The notes beneath the pieces were generated by a model that saw only the letters and a program-made list of their open reading frames with translations, was not told the origin of the DNA and did not search any database. A stretch of 64,000 nucleotides of DNA from positions 1-64,000 of the forward strand of contig CALKEQ010000003.1 of NCBI GenBank assembly GCA_938084905.1, read 5' to 3'. Positions 46,864-55,327 of the stretch are shown here, piece after piece. Source of the DNA: an uncultured bacterium. Its GTDB lineage: Bacteria > Desulfobacterota > Syntrophorhabdia > Syntrophorhabdales > JANXAF01. How positions within the stretch are numbered: the first letter of the stretch is position 1; each line of letters begins with the position of its first letter. Both the position numbers and the translations under genes were made by a program.

Positions 46864-48294
46864 ATGAGAAGCTTAAAAAGGTTTAGGCTACTTATCCTTT
46901 TTCTCCTTTTGTTTATCACGAGTTGTGCAACTAACCCGGTGACAGGAAGAAAGGAGCTTATCCTAATCTCTGAGAAGGACGAGCTTAGTCTTGGAAGGGA
47001 GTGGTACCCGAATATTCTCTGGAGTGCAGAGGGAGGGGGAGGGGAATACAAGGATGAGCGATTGAAAGCTTACTTAAAAGAACTGGTACTCGAGATAAAA
47101 GGGGTTTCACACAGACCCCATCTTCCCACAAATTTTGTCATTCAGAACACCTCCGTTCCAAATGCATGGGCAATCCCAGGTTACGTTGCCATAACACGGG
47201 GGCTTCTTCAGGCTCTTGAGAGCGAAGCGGAGTTCGTGTATGTCATGGGGCACGAAATGGGACATATTGCTGCCCGTCATTCAGCGGCACAGCTAACCAA
47301 ATCGATTTTGGCAGATTTTATACTCACAGGAACCGGGTTCGTACTTTCAGGAAAAAGCTACGCTGATGCGGTTTTAACTATCGGCTCCATTGGAGCTAAT
47401 CTTCTCCTTCTAAAATATTCAAGGGATGATGAACTAGAAGCCGACAGGTTAGGCGTGGAGTATATGGCCAAACTCGGTTACGATCCAAAGAATGCCCTTA
47501 AAGCACACGTAAACCTAAAAAAAGCTTCGGATGAGTACTTAAAAAGGGTAGGAAGGGATTCTGAGGAAGCCAACTTTTTTTCAGAGCTTCTTTCTACCCA
47601 CCCGAGATTCTCCGTAAGGATGGAAGAACTAATGAAAATAGTGGAGACAACAGGACTTCCATACTTGAGGGGAGATGGCACAATGAGGGAAAGGTTCCTC
47701 TCTGCCATTTCCGATTTGAAGAGGGTCCACAGTATATACGTAGCTTACTATGACCCTGCTGTCTCGGCTTATAAAAAGGGGAGAATAAGGGAGGCTGAAA
47801 GGCTAATAGATAAGGCCCTTAGCGAAAAAAACGATGAGCCTGCTTTCTTGACACTTAAGGGCTTCATTGAGCTTAAAGAGAAGAGAGTTCAAAGCGCGGA
47901 AGACTATTTTAGAAGAGCCTTAAACATAGACCCAGAATATCAGCCAGCCTTAAGGGGAATAGGCATTGTGAATTACGAAAAAAAAGAGATTGAAAATGGG
48001 ATTACTTTTCTGAAAAAAGCCCTATCTTTATTTCCCAACGATGTCTCCTCCCATTTCTTTCTTGGCATGTCATACTTTAAACTGAAAAGGTACTCTCAGG
48101 CTCTACCACACCTAGAAATAGCTTCAAAAGCCTTCAGTAACCATCCATACATCCACGGAACACTTGGAATATGCTACGAGAATACGGGAAACCTGTCCAA
48201 GGCTTACGAAGCCTACTTAAAGCAGGTAAAGGTTGCCCCCGATAACGAAATGGGTGCATACTCTAGGGAACGCCTAAGATCATTAAGAAAATAA
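46864..48294 (+). CDS. M48-family metalloprotease lipoprotein with TPR repeats (BepA-like)
   Basis: The 476-residue protein has a lipoprotein signal (LLFITSC, lipobox), the zinc-protease motif HEMGH in MGHEMGHIAARHS with a downstream glutamate in ELEADRLG, and C-terminal TPR repeats with patterns like AEDYFRRALNIDPEYQPAL. It resembles BepA, which helps outer-membrane protein quality control in the periplasm. ATG 46864 follows GAAGG by eight bases and gives a good signal; a GTG three codons earlier is weaker. First gene of a five-gene operon. Confidence 0.9.
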   Translation: MRSLKRFRLLILFLLLFITSCATNPVTGRKELILISEKDELSLGREWYPNILWSAEGGGGEYKDERLKAYLKELVLEIKGVSHRPHLPTNFVIQNTSVPNAWAIPGYVAITRGLLQALESEAEFVYVMGHEMGHIAARHSAAQLTKSILADFILTGTGFVLSGKSYADAVLTIGSIGANLLLLKYSRDDELEADRLGVEYMAKLGYDPKNALKAHVNLKKASDEYLKRVGRDSEEANFFSELLSTHPRFSVRMEELMKIVETTGLPYLRGDGTMRERFLSAISDLKRVHSIYVAYYDPAVSAYKKGRIREAERLIDKALSEKNDEPAFLTLKGFIELKEKRVQSAEDYFRRALNIDPEYQPALRGIGIVNYEKKEIENGITFLKKALSLFPNDVSSHFFLGMSYFKLKRYSQALPHLEIASKAFSNHPYIHGTLGICYENTGNLSKAYEAYLKQVKVAPDNEMGAYSRERLRSLRK

Positions 48295-48295
48295 A

Positions 48296-49021
48296 ATGGC
48301 TTACGAAGGACTGCCTTACAGAATGGTTTCTAAGCCAGAGGACCTTATCTGTTACGAGGTGAAATACAAGGAGACTGACCTTTTCTGCTGCACCAAAGAA
48401 GGTTTAGAGGATTTTGTGAAAGAGAGAGTCCTATTCTACAGAAACCAGATAGAGGAATATATAAGGCTTAACCCAGTTTTTAGGGAAAGTCTTGTGCCTC
48501 TACCCTACGATAATTTTGCCCCTCCAATTGTAAAGCAGATGCTTATGTGTTCGGAGAAAATCGGAGTTGGACCAATGGCAACAGTTGCCGGTGCGATAGC
48601 GGAAAACGTAGGAGAGGACTTAAAGGACTTATCTGATGAGTTCATCATTGAAAATGGAGGAGACATCTACCTGAAGACAAAAAGGGAAAGGTATGTCTCC
48701 ATCTATGCAAAGGATTCTCCTTTGAGTCTCAAGATTGGGTTGAAGATAAAGCCAGCAGATCATCCATACGGCATATGCACATCTTCCGGGACCTTTGGTC
48801 ACTCTTTGAGCTTTGGAAAGGCAGATGCGGTCTGCGTGGTGACAAGATCAGCCACTTTCTCGGATGGACTTGCCACATACATTGGTAATCTTGTCAAATC
48901 AAAGGATTCTATCCCAGCTGCAATTGATTCTGCCAGGAAGTTTGATCAGTTGATAGGAATAGTGATAATAGTTGGAGAGTACATGGGTGTCTGGGGAAAG
49001 TTGGAACTTGTGAGAGTCTAA
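48296..49021 (+). CDS. UPF0280 family protein (COG2122)
   Basis: The 241-residue protein matches UPF0280, related to ApbE flavin transferases, by GVGPMATVAGAIAENVG and IIENGGDIYLK. In methanogens the COG2122 protein is one of a set (COG1900, NIL-ferredoxin, COG2122) required to make homocysteine from sulfide and aspartate semialdehyde. The NIL-ferredoxin gene follows directly, so the two probably work together; COG1900 is not in the window. Confidence 0.88.
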   Translation: MAYEGLPYRMVSKPEDLICYEVKYKETDLFCCTKEGLEDFVKERVLFYRNQIEEYIRLNPVFRESLVPLPYDNFAPPIVKQMLMCSEKIGVGPMATVAGAIAENVGEDLKDLSDEFIIENGGDIYLKTKRERYVSIYAKDSPLSLKIGLKIKPADHPYGICTSSGTFGHSLSFGKADAVCVVTRSATFSDGLATYIGNLVKSKDSIPAAIDSARKFDQLIGIVIIVGEYMGVWGKLELVRV

Positions 49022-49033
49022 AAAGGAGGGCAT

Positions 49034-49444
49034 ATGAAAAAGAGGATTCTTATTCGCTTCAAGAAGAATACGATAGACAAACCTATCGTGTACAGATTAT
49101 CTAAGGACTACGATCTGGTATTCAACATCCTTAGAGCCAATGTCTATCCAAAGGCCGAGTCGATTATGGTCCTAGAGATAGAGGGGGATGAGGAAAATTT
49201 TGAAAAAGGTATCCAGTACCTAAAGAGTAAGAATCTTCAGATCGAATCTATCGAGCAGGATATAATAAGGGACGAAAATAAATGTGTCCATTGCGGAATC
49301 TGTACAAGTGTGTGCGCAACTGAGGCTTTATCTATTGACAGGAAGGATAAGATGCGCGTTGTATTCAATTATGAGAAGTGTGTTGCATGCGAACTCTGTG
49401 TGAAGGTATGTCCTGTAAAGGCGATGAGTGTGTACTTTGACTAA
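49034..49444 (+). CDS. NIL domain/4Fe-4S ferredoxin protein
   Basis: The 136-residue protein has an N-terminal NIL domain (about 1-75), as in methionine transporter ATPases, followed by a two-cluster ferredoxin with CVHCGICTSVCATEA and CVACELCVKVCPVKA. The same architecture is known from anaerobes that build homocysteine by sulfide incorporation. It starts with a GGAGGG site 12 bases after UPF0280 and precedes a cysteine desulfurase gene by three bases. Confidence 0.92.
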   Translation: MKKRILIRFKKNTIDKPIVYRLSKDYDLVFNILRANVYPKAESIMVLEIEGDEENFEKGIQYLKSKNLQIESIEQDIIRDENKCVHCGICTSVCATEALSIDRKDKMRVVFNYEKCVACELCVKVCPVKAMSVYFD

Positions 49445-49447
49445 GCG

Positions 49448-50596
49448 ATGATGCGGGTTTATCTCGACAACAATGCCACAACTCCTTTGCATCCAGAACT
49501 GAAAAAGAATATCACTGAACTCTTCACAGACTTTTTTGGCAACCCTTCAAGTATCCACTGGGCGGGAAGAGAGGCAAGGGAAAAGATTGAGGAGGCAAGG
49601 CTAAATGTTGCTAAGTTCTTAAATGCTAAGGAGAGTGAAATCCTTTTTACCGGCTCAGGCACTGAAAGTGCAAATTTGGCTATAAAAGGTATAGCTTTTT
49701 CGCACAAAGAAAAAGGCAATCACATTATATCCACGAAGGTTGAGCATCCATGCGTCCTAAACACTCTCAAATATTTAGAATCTGTTGGATTTAACGTAAC
49801 TTACCTTCCCGTTGATGAAAAGGGACAAATCGATCCGGAAGATGTGGAAAGGGCGATAAAAAAGGAAACCATTCTAATTTCTGTGATGTACGCCAATAAC
49901 GAAACAGGAACTATCCTACCCATAAGGGAGATTGGAGAGGTGGCAAGAAAGCATGGGATTTATTTCCATTCAGACATGGTTCAGGCTATGGGGAAGTGTA
50001 GGATAGACTTAAGCCAACTAAACGTTGATCTTGCGAGCTTCTCAGGCCATAAATCATACGCACCGAAGGGCGTGGGCCTTTTATACATTAGGGAAGGGGT
50101 CGGTCCACTAGAACCTCTCATTCATGGTGGACATCAGGAGAGGGGCCTGAGATCTGGAACGGAAAATACAATTGGAATAGTCGCTCTTGGCATTGTGGCC
50201 TCGATCCTCGTTAAAGAGATCGAAGATGACATAAAAAAGATGGAGAGACTTCGATCGAAAATCGTCTCTGGGTTGCTTGAGGCTCTAGATGGGGTGATAT
50301 TGAATGGAGATCAAAAAAATAGGCTACCTAATACTGTTAACTTGAGCTTTGAAGGTGTAGATTCCCAGTCATTGGTACTTCTTCTAGACAGCTATGGAAT
50401 AGCTGTCTCGTCCGGAGCTGCTTGCTCCTCGGGTAGTGGTTCTTTTTCTCATGTACTTACTGCAATGGGATTATCTCCAGATGTAATTAGGGGAGCTATA
50501 AGGATAAGTGTTGGGAAGTTCAACACAGATGAAGAGATAGATTACGCTCTCTCCATAATTCCCTCCGCTGTAAAAAAGCTCAAGAAAGGCAAATAA
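49448..50596 (+). CDS. Cysteine desulfurase, NifS/IscS family
   Basis: A 382-residue PLP enzyme: YLDNNATTPLHPE at the start, Schiff-base lysine in SGHKSYAPKGVG, and the catalytic cysteine loop SSGAACSSGSGS. It takes sulfur from cysteine for iron-sulfur clusters or thiolation. Two ATG codons occur in a row at 49448 and 49451 and either may be used. Placing next to UPF0280 and NIL-ferredoxin suggests a sulfur-transfer operon. No IscU scaffold gene is present here. Confidence 0.94.
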   Translation: MMRVYLDNNATTPLHPELKKNITELFTDFFGNPSSIHWAGREAREKIEEARLNVAKFLNAKESEILFTGSGTESANLAIKGIAFSHKEKGNHIISTKVEHPCVLNTLKYLESVGFNVTYLPVDEKGQIDPEDVERAIKKETILISVMYANNETGTILPIREIGEVARKHGIYFHSDMVQAMGKCRIDLSQLNVDLASFSGHKSYAPKGVGLLYIREGVGPLEPLIHGGHQERGLRSGTENTIGIVALGIVASILVKEIEDDIKKMERLRSKIVSGLLEALDGVILNGDQKNRLPNTVNLSFEGVDSQSLVLLLDSYGIAVSSGAACSSGSGSFSHVLTAMGLSPDVIRGAIRISVGKFNTDEEIDYALSIIPSAVKKLKKGK

Positions 50597-50611
50597 AAAA
50601 GGAGGTTTTTT

Positions 50612-50827
50612 ATGGTAGATGGAGGAAGGGTCGCAAGGGTAACAGAAGTTATAGCAGCTTCACCTAAAAGCTTCGATGACGCTGTAATGGTCGGATTTAA
50701 AAGGGCGACAAAGACACTGAGGGGGATTACTGGCATAAGGGTAAAGGATCACAGATGTAGGGTCGAAAATGGAAAGATAGTGGAGTACAGAGTGACCTTA
50801 GAGATAATATTCGTGCTCGAGGATTAG
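50612..50827 (+). CDS. Dodecin family protein
   Basis: The 71-residue protein matches dodecins: VARVTEVIAASPKSFDDAV, then GFKRATKTLRGITG and a C-terminal VTLEIIFVLED. Dodecins form hollow 12-mers that bind flavins or CoA and buffer them. A ribosome binding site AAAGGAGG lies before the start. The gene ends two bases before the convergent glycosyltransferase gene. Confidence 0.93.
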   Translation: MVDGGRVARVTEVIAASPKSFDDAVMVGFKRATKTLRGITGIRVKDHRCRVENGKIVEYRVTLEIIFVLED

Positions 50828-50829
50828 GT

Positions 50830-51798
50830 TTACGATTTCAGCCTTTTTAAACCGTAATCCTCAGGGAAGCCTCTTAAAAACCAAATGAGGAGACTTATGT
50901 AATAGACGAAAAGCCTTCTTTTTTTTTGGGAAAAAAGGAGAAAGGGGAAAAGGAGGCAGAAGATTGTCCCAAGTAGTGTCTTTTTGAACCTGATAAATAT
51001 AAAAAACCTCACGTACCACTCACTATGGTATTTTTTCACGAATTTTAGGAGGGAGATGTTATACTCGAGCCTTCCCAATACCCAGTACTTTCTTACTGTC
51101 ATTCCCTGGAGATGGATTACCTTTGCCCAAGGGATAAAGGCTACAAGCTGTTTTGACCTTTTCACTCTTAGACAGAAATCTGTCTCCTCAAGGAAGAAGA
51201 AAAAACGCTCGTCAAAGCCATCTAAATCTTGGAAAGTTTTTTTCCTGATGAGAAGGCATGCCCCTATTAGTGCATCCACTATGTAAATCGGTGAGGTAAA
51301 AAAAGGGGTTGAAAGACCCTTTAGAGTCCTTTTTAGGATAAATTTTTCATAAAGGAACCTAGGCACAATCTCACTTAGTATTGAGGGAAAATGAGAGTAT
51401 GATCGCTGAAGAGTCCCGTCAGGGTAAATGAGCTGTGGTCCGCATACGCCAATCTGCGGATAGGTATCCATTACTTCTTTCATCTTAAGGATCTCTCCTT
51501 CTGGCAAGATAACATCCGAATTTAAAAGGAGAAGGTACTCGCCATGACACAGGAGGGCTCCGGAATTGACAGCTTTTGAGAAACCTAAGTTTTCCTCATT
51601 TCTTACGTATTTAATCTTAAGTCCAAACCCCTCTAAAGCCTTTCCAATATCATCCTTTGATCCATTGTCTACCACACAGATCTCTGAGATGTTACGGATT
51701 AGATGAGAATCCTCCATTATTGATCTTATCAACCTTGAAATCATATGAGCCCCATCTCTTGTTACTATGAGAACTGAGATCTTGGCTTTGTTATTCAA
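50830..51798 (-). CDS. Glycosyltransferase family 2
   Basis: The 322-residue protein (from TTG 51798) has the GT-A core pattern VLIVTRDG, VVDNGSKDD, and LLLLNSDV (metal-binding DxD-like) followed by GGFDERFFFFLEETDFCLRVK-type residues, as in rhamnosyl- or other sugar transferases for surface polysaccharide. A C-terminal hydrophobic stretch (about residues 270-310) may attach to the membrane. The start is uncertain: TTG overlaps the iorA stop, while a longer frame to 51855 would overlap iorA by 65 bases. It is last in the ior operon but functionally unrelated. Confidence 0.82.
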   Translation of the reverse strand: MNNKAKISVLIVTRDGAHMISRLIRSIMEDSHLIRNISEICVVDNGSKDDIGKALEGFGLKIKYVRNEENLGFSKAVNSGALLCHGEYLLLLNSDVILPEGEILKMKEVMDTYPQIGVCGPQLIYPDGTLQRSYSHFPSILSEIVPRFLYEKFILKRTLKGLSTPFFTSPIYIVDALIGACLLIRKKTFQDLDGFDERFFFFLEETDFCLRVKRSKQLVAFIPWAKVIHLQGMTVRKYWVLGRLEYNISLLKFVKKYHSEWYVRFFIFIRFKKTLLGTIFCLLFPFLLFSQKKRRLFVYYISLLIWFLRGFPEDYGLKRLKS

Positions 51799-53518
51799 CT
51801 TTCTTTTTCGTTTTTGAGAATTGGGGGCAAACAAAGAGGCAGCATCCGCATCCAACGCATAGATCCCTGTTTATCCTGATCCTCTTTTTATCTTCGTCAA
51901 ATTCCATCGAGGGACAGTCAAAGTCCTTCAAGCATCTTTTACATCCGGTGCATATCTCATCAAGTTCTATATCTCTCTCCCATTTTTTCTTTTTGTGGAG
52001 TAAGCATTCCCTTCTCGCAATGATCACAAAGGGACCATCCTCCGCCTCAAAGTTAGAGAGCGAGTTTTTTATGGTTTCAACGAGTGTTGGAATTTCATAA
52101 GGATCAACAACTTTTACATTTTTTACTCCTAAAGCCGAAAGTGTGGCCTCAAGGCTTATCGAGTTTGTCCTTTTTCCATCAGCAGTTAAACCTGTTTGAG
52201 GTGTGGGCTGCATGCCTGTCATTGCCGTTATGTTGTTGTCCATAATGACAAGTACAAATTTTCTTTTTTTTCTAGCGGCGTCATAGATTTCCGGAAGACA
52301 AGCATGGAAAAAGGTTGAATCACCAACTGAAGCTAAAATAGGGATATCCCTTCCCTCCTTTTTGAAAACACTGTCAAATCCAGATGCCAGATTCACACTT
52401 CCGCCCATATCCACAAATACATCAACTGCTCCAAGTGATATTCCGAGTGTGTAACATCCTATATCGCCAGGAAAAATTGCGTCCGGACAGGCCCTTTTCA
52501 TAGCGTAAAATGTTGCGCGGTGAGGACATCCGCTGCAGAGTTTTGGAGGCCTCAAAGGAAGATGAATTTTTCCTAAAACCTCATCCACCTCTCTTTCTTC
52601 CTCATACTTAACCTTTAGACCGGAAAGATGACACATTTCAATTACCGCCTTCCTTATGATGTCATAGCTAAGTTCGCCTGCATCTGGCAAAATTCCATTA
52701 AGCCTGCCGTACACTTTTCCCTTCAGGTTCAACCTCGCCTCTATCACAGCGTCAGTTTCCTCAAAAACGATGACCCTTTCGAGACTGTCCCTGAACTGAA
52801 AGACTTTGTCGTTGAGCGGATGAACCTTAATTACTTTAAAAACTGGAATATCCCTCTTGAGACCCAGTTCGGAAAGAACATCCATGACAACAGAATAAGA
52901 GGTTCCGGAGGCAACTATGCCAAATCCCTTAAAACTCCCCTTGCCAACTAAACCCTCCTTAAGTCTTACTTTCCTCTTACCTAAATGGTATAGACGTACG
53001 GCCTCCCTTGAATGGCTGACCCTGTGGGTCGGCCTCAAAACAACCGGTTTTCCCAATTTTTTTGAAAGTAAAAGGCCATAATAGGCACAATCAGCTGCTT
53101 CGGAGGGGGAAGAGGGATCAAGAACGGTAACGCCCAAAAGACTGCAGACCATTCTCGTGTCCTGCTCCGTCTGAGAGGATAGAGGTCCTGGATCATCACA
53201 GGAGACAAGGAGCAGACCTCCTCTTATCTCCCTTTCAAGGGACTCAAAAAAGGAGGGAAAAGCCACGTTCAGACCAACCTGCTTCATCATACAGGCAGCT
53301 TTTTTCCCGTAAAGGGCGGCACCAAAAGCGGCCTCAAATGCCACTTTTTCGTTTACGGACCACTCGCAGTGAACATCCAAGTTTTCCCTTTTCGCAAACT
53401 CAATTATTCCAGGAAGGATCTCCGAACTTGGTGTGCCAGGATAGGCAGCCGCAATCTCTACCTTTGCTTCCACAAGCCCCCTTGCTATTGCGTAGTTTCC
53501 TATCATCAGTTCTCTCAT
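51791..53518 (-). CDS. iorA: Indolepyruvate ferredoxin oxidoreductase alpha subunit
   Basis: The 575-residue subunit oxidises aryl-2-oxoacids to aryl-acyl-CoA and reduces ferredoxin. It has the pyrimidine-binding N-terminal domain (SVNEKVAFEAAFGAALYG), RPTHRVSHS, CSGCPHR (cysteine motif), the TPP motif GDSTFFHACLPEIYDA...NNITAMTG, and two C-terminal ferredoxin-type clusters CTGCKRC and CVGCGCCLFVCPQF. Overlaps iorB by four bases. Active with indole-, phenyl- and hydroxyphenylpyruvate in characterised relatives. Confidence 0.96.
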   Translation of the reverse strand: MRELMIGNYAIARGLVEAKVEIAAAYPGTPSSEILPGIIEFAKRENLDVHCEWSVNEKVAFEAAFGAALYGKKAACMMKQVGLNVAFPSFFESLEREIRGGLLLVSCDDPGPLSSQTEQDTRMVCSLLGVTVLDPSSPSEAADCAYYGLLLSKKLGKPVVLRPTHRVSHSREAVRLYHLGKRKVRLKEGLVGKGSFKGFGIVASGTSYSVVMDVLSELGLKRDIPVFKVIKVHPLNDKVFQFRDSLERVIVFEETDAVIEARLNLKGKVYGRLNGILPDAGELSYDIIRKAVIEMCHLSGLKVKYEEEREVDEVLGKIHLPLRPPKLCSGCPHRATFYAMKRACPDAIFPGDIGCYTLGISLGAVDVFVDMGGSVNLASGFDSVFKKEGRDIPILASVGDSTFFHACLPEIYDAARKKRKFVLVIMDNNITAMTGMQPTPQTGLTADGKRTNSISLEATLSALGVKNVKVVDPYEIPTLVETIKNSLSNFEAEDGPFVIIARRECLLHKKKKWERDIELDEICTGCKRCLKDFDCPSMEFDEDKKRIRINRDLCVGCGCCLFVCPQFSKTKKKVE

Positions 53519-54087
53519 CCTCTTCTCTCCCTGCCTTTTTCAAAACCTTTCTCAAAAATCTTCAAATTCTTTTCAAGCATCTTCCCTTTTAACCTATCAC
53601 AGATTGAATCTCTCAAGTTCTCAAACGTGAATGGTTCTATACCGAGGGAAGAGAAAAAACCGAGAACTGCCATGTTTGAAGCCTGATATAGGCCTTCTCT
53701 TCTGGCTATATCGTCAGCATCTAGAAGATAAAGGCTCACCCCCCTTTTTTCCAGTAAGTCCTGCAAAGTACTATTCAGCGCTTTCTTGGGTGTATTTACG
53801 ATTCCTATTCCTCCTCTTTTAGCGTAGGATAAGTTTCTTAAAAATTCGCTTTCCTCGAACCCCAAAATCACATCAGCTTTCCCCTTTCCAATAAGGGGGC
53901 TTTTCACGTCGCCAACTTTGACCAATGATACGACCGATCCTCCTCTCTGGCTCATTCCGTACTCATCTGAGCCTATTCCGTAAATCCCCTTTCTTATTGC
54001 CGAGTCTAAAAGGAGAGTCGATGCGAGAAGAACACCTCTACCTCCAATTCCGGCGCAGAGTATCTCCATTGAGAAGCGTTTTCTCAT
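53515..54087 (-). CDS. iorB: Indolepyruvate ferredoxin oxidoreductase beta subunit
   Basis: The 190-residue gamma/beta-type subunit has the typical GIGGRGVLLASTLL start and GSDEYGMSQRGGSVVSLVKVG, the CoA/oxoacid-binding signature. It pairs with IorA to form the functional enzyme. It overlaps iorA downstream and the IorA-like gene upstream, each by four bases (ATGA), so all three are translated together. Confidence 0.95.
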   Translation of the reverse strand: MRKRFSMEILCAGIGGRGVLLASTLLLDSAIRKGIYGIGSDEYGMSQRGGSVVSLVKVGDVKSPLIGKGKADVILGFEESEFLRNLSYAKRGGIGIVNTPKKALNSTLQDLLEKRGVSLYLLDADDIARREGLYQASNMAVLGFFSSLGIEPFTFENLRDSICDRLKGKMLEKNLKIFEKGFEKGRERRG

Positions 54088-55316
54088 ATCTTCCCTCCAA
54101 GGATTAGGACCGTAAAACCTTTTTTTTCCGCGTAGAACTTGAGTTCATCAAAATCTCGGATGAAGTGGTAATTTTTAAAGTTCAATGCCTCCATGAAATT
54201 TATAATTTCTGCCTCTCTTTTTTCAGTAAGGATGAGAAGGTGATAATCAGAACCGTTGTAAAGTGTGTTTATAAAGGCGGCTAAACCTGAGTGGAAAAAA
54301 TTGTCTTCGTATGTGAGGGCAAGAACCCTCTCATCTGGGTTAAGTTTTTTTATCGCATGGGCCATGTTCATCGATGATGCAGGTCCAAGAGTGTCCCTTA
54401 AGACCAAATACCCGTAAACTACCTCCTCCTTCTTGTATGTCCTTTTTTGAAGGGCTTCCTCCTCATAGGATGGTCTTAACTTCTCCCTGTAACTTTCCAG
54501 TTGAAACTGAATAACAGAGTATGGGTCAGAGATTATAAATACCTCACTCACTTTCTCCATGAAGGTGGAGACAAGACGCGAAGGCAAAGGGTACACGGTT
54601 GAGAGAACAAAATAACTTAAATCACGTGCAAAAAGATCAACTGCCTTTTTCCTGTACGTTAAAAAGCCTGTTTCGCCATTTATCTTGCTTACGTTTCCTT
54701 GATAGAGTTCAAACTCTTCTCTTATCTTCCTAATTTTCTCATTGAGCAAAACATGGAGAGAGTATCTCAAGCTTGGAGTTGCTGCCCATCTCCTAGTCTC
54801 CTTTACAAACTGTGCAGGGTCCGCTCTTTTCTCCGTTAACTTTTTTTCAACTTTAATCTCACCCTTGAGGCATGTTAGATCAAGTTCAACTATTACTGGA
54901 ATCCCGAATTTCTCAGAGATGTAAATTCCGAAGCCTATAGCCTGCGGGAAATTCTTCTCTTCTCCTTCAACAACAAATGGTATCTTTGCAAATGGTCCAA
55001 GGTAAGTAACATCCTCTTCCGTATCCCTAAGAACAAGAACTACCATTGCCCCAAGGACACCCATATAGGTGGAACTCATTATTGGGTCCAGGGCATGCAA
55101 AAGGCTATGGGTGTTTGTTAAAAAGGCAGACCTTTTTTTTACTATGCTTGCTGAAAATGCAAGCTCATATGCGATCTTCTCATTTGTTGCAACCTCAAGA
55201 TGAATGTAGGGAAAATCCTTCTCAACGTCGTGAAACACGTTCTGTGCCATCCTTTGGGGAGCGTAAATAAATTCAATTCCTTCTTGAGCGAGTATTCCAA
55301 TTATCTCCTTAATCAT
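54084..55316 (-). CDS. IorA-like protein lacking TPP and iron-sulfur motifs
   Basis: A 410-residue protein related to the N-terminal part of IorA: VATNEKIAYELAFSASI aligns with SVNEKVAFEAAFGAAL of the neighbouring IorA, and GIPVIVELD with KPVVLRP. Where IorA has GDSTFFHAC and NNITAMTG for thiamine diphosphate, this protein reads YEDNFFHSG and no asparagine pair; the CPHR cysteine motif and the two C-terminal ferredoxin clusters are missing. It may be a structural or regulatory partner of IorAB or act on its own. It overlaps iorB by four bases. Confidence 0.7.
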   Translation of the reverse strand: MIKEIIGILAQEGIEFIYAPQRMAQNVFHDVEKDFPYIHLEVATNEKIAYELAFSASIVKKRSAFLTNTHSLLHALDPIMSSTYMGVLGAMVVLVLRDTEEDVTYLGPFAKIPFVVEGEEKNFPQAIGFGIYISEKFGIPVIVELDLTCLKGEIKVEKKLTEKRADPAQFVKETRRWAATPSLRYSLHVLLNEKIRKIREEFELYQGNVSKINGETGFLTYRKKAVDLFARDLSYFVLSTVYPLPSRLVSTFMEKVSEVFIISDPYSVIQFQLESYREKLRPSYEEEALQKRTYKKEEVVYGYLVLRDTLGPASSMNMAHAIKKLNPDERVLALTYEDNFFHSGLAAFINTLYNGSDYHLLILTEKREAEIINFMEALNFKNYHFIRDFDELKFYAEKKGFTVLILGGKI

Positions 55317-55327
55317 GAAAGCAATTA

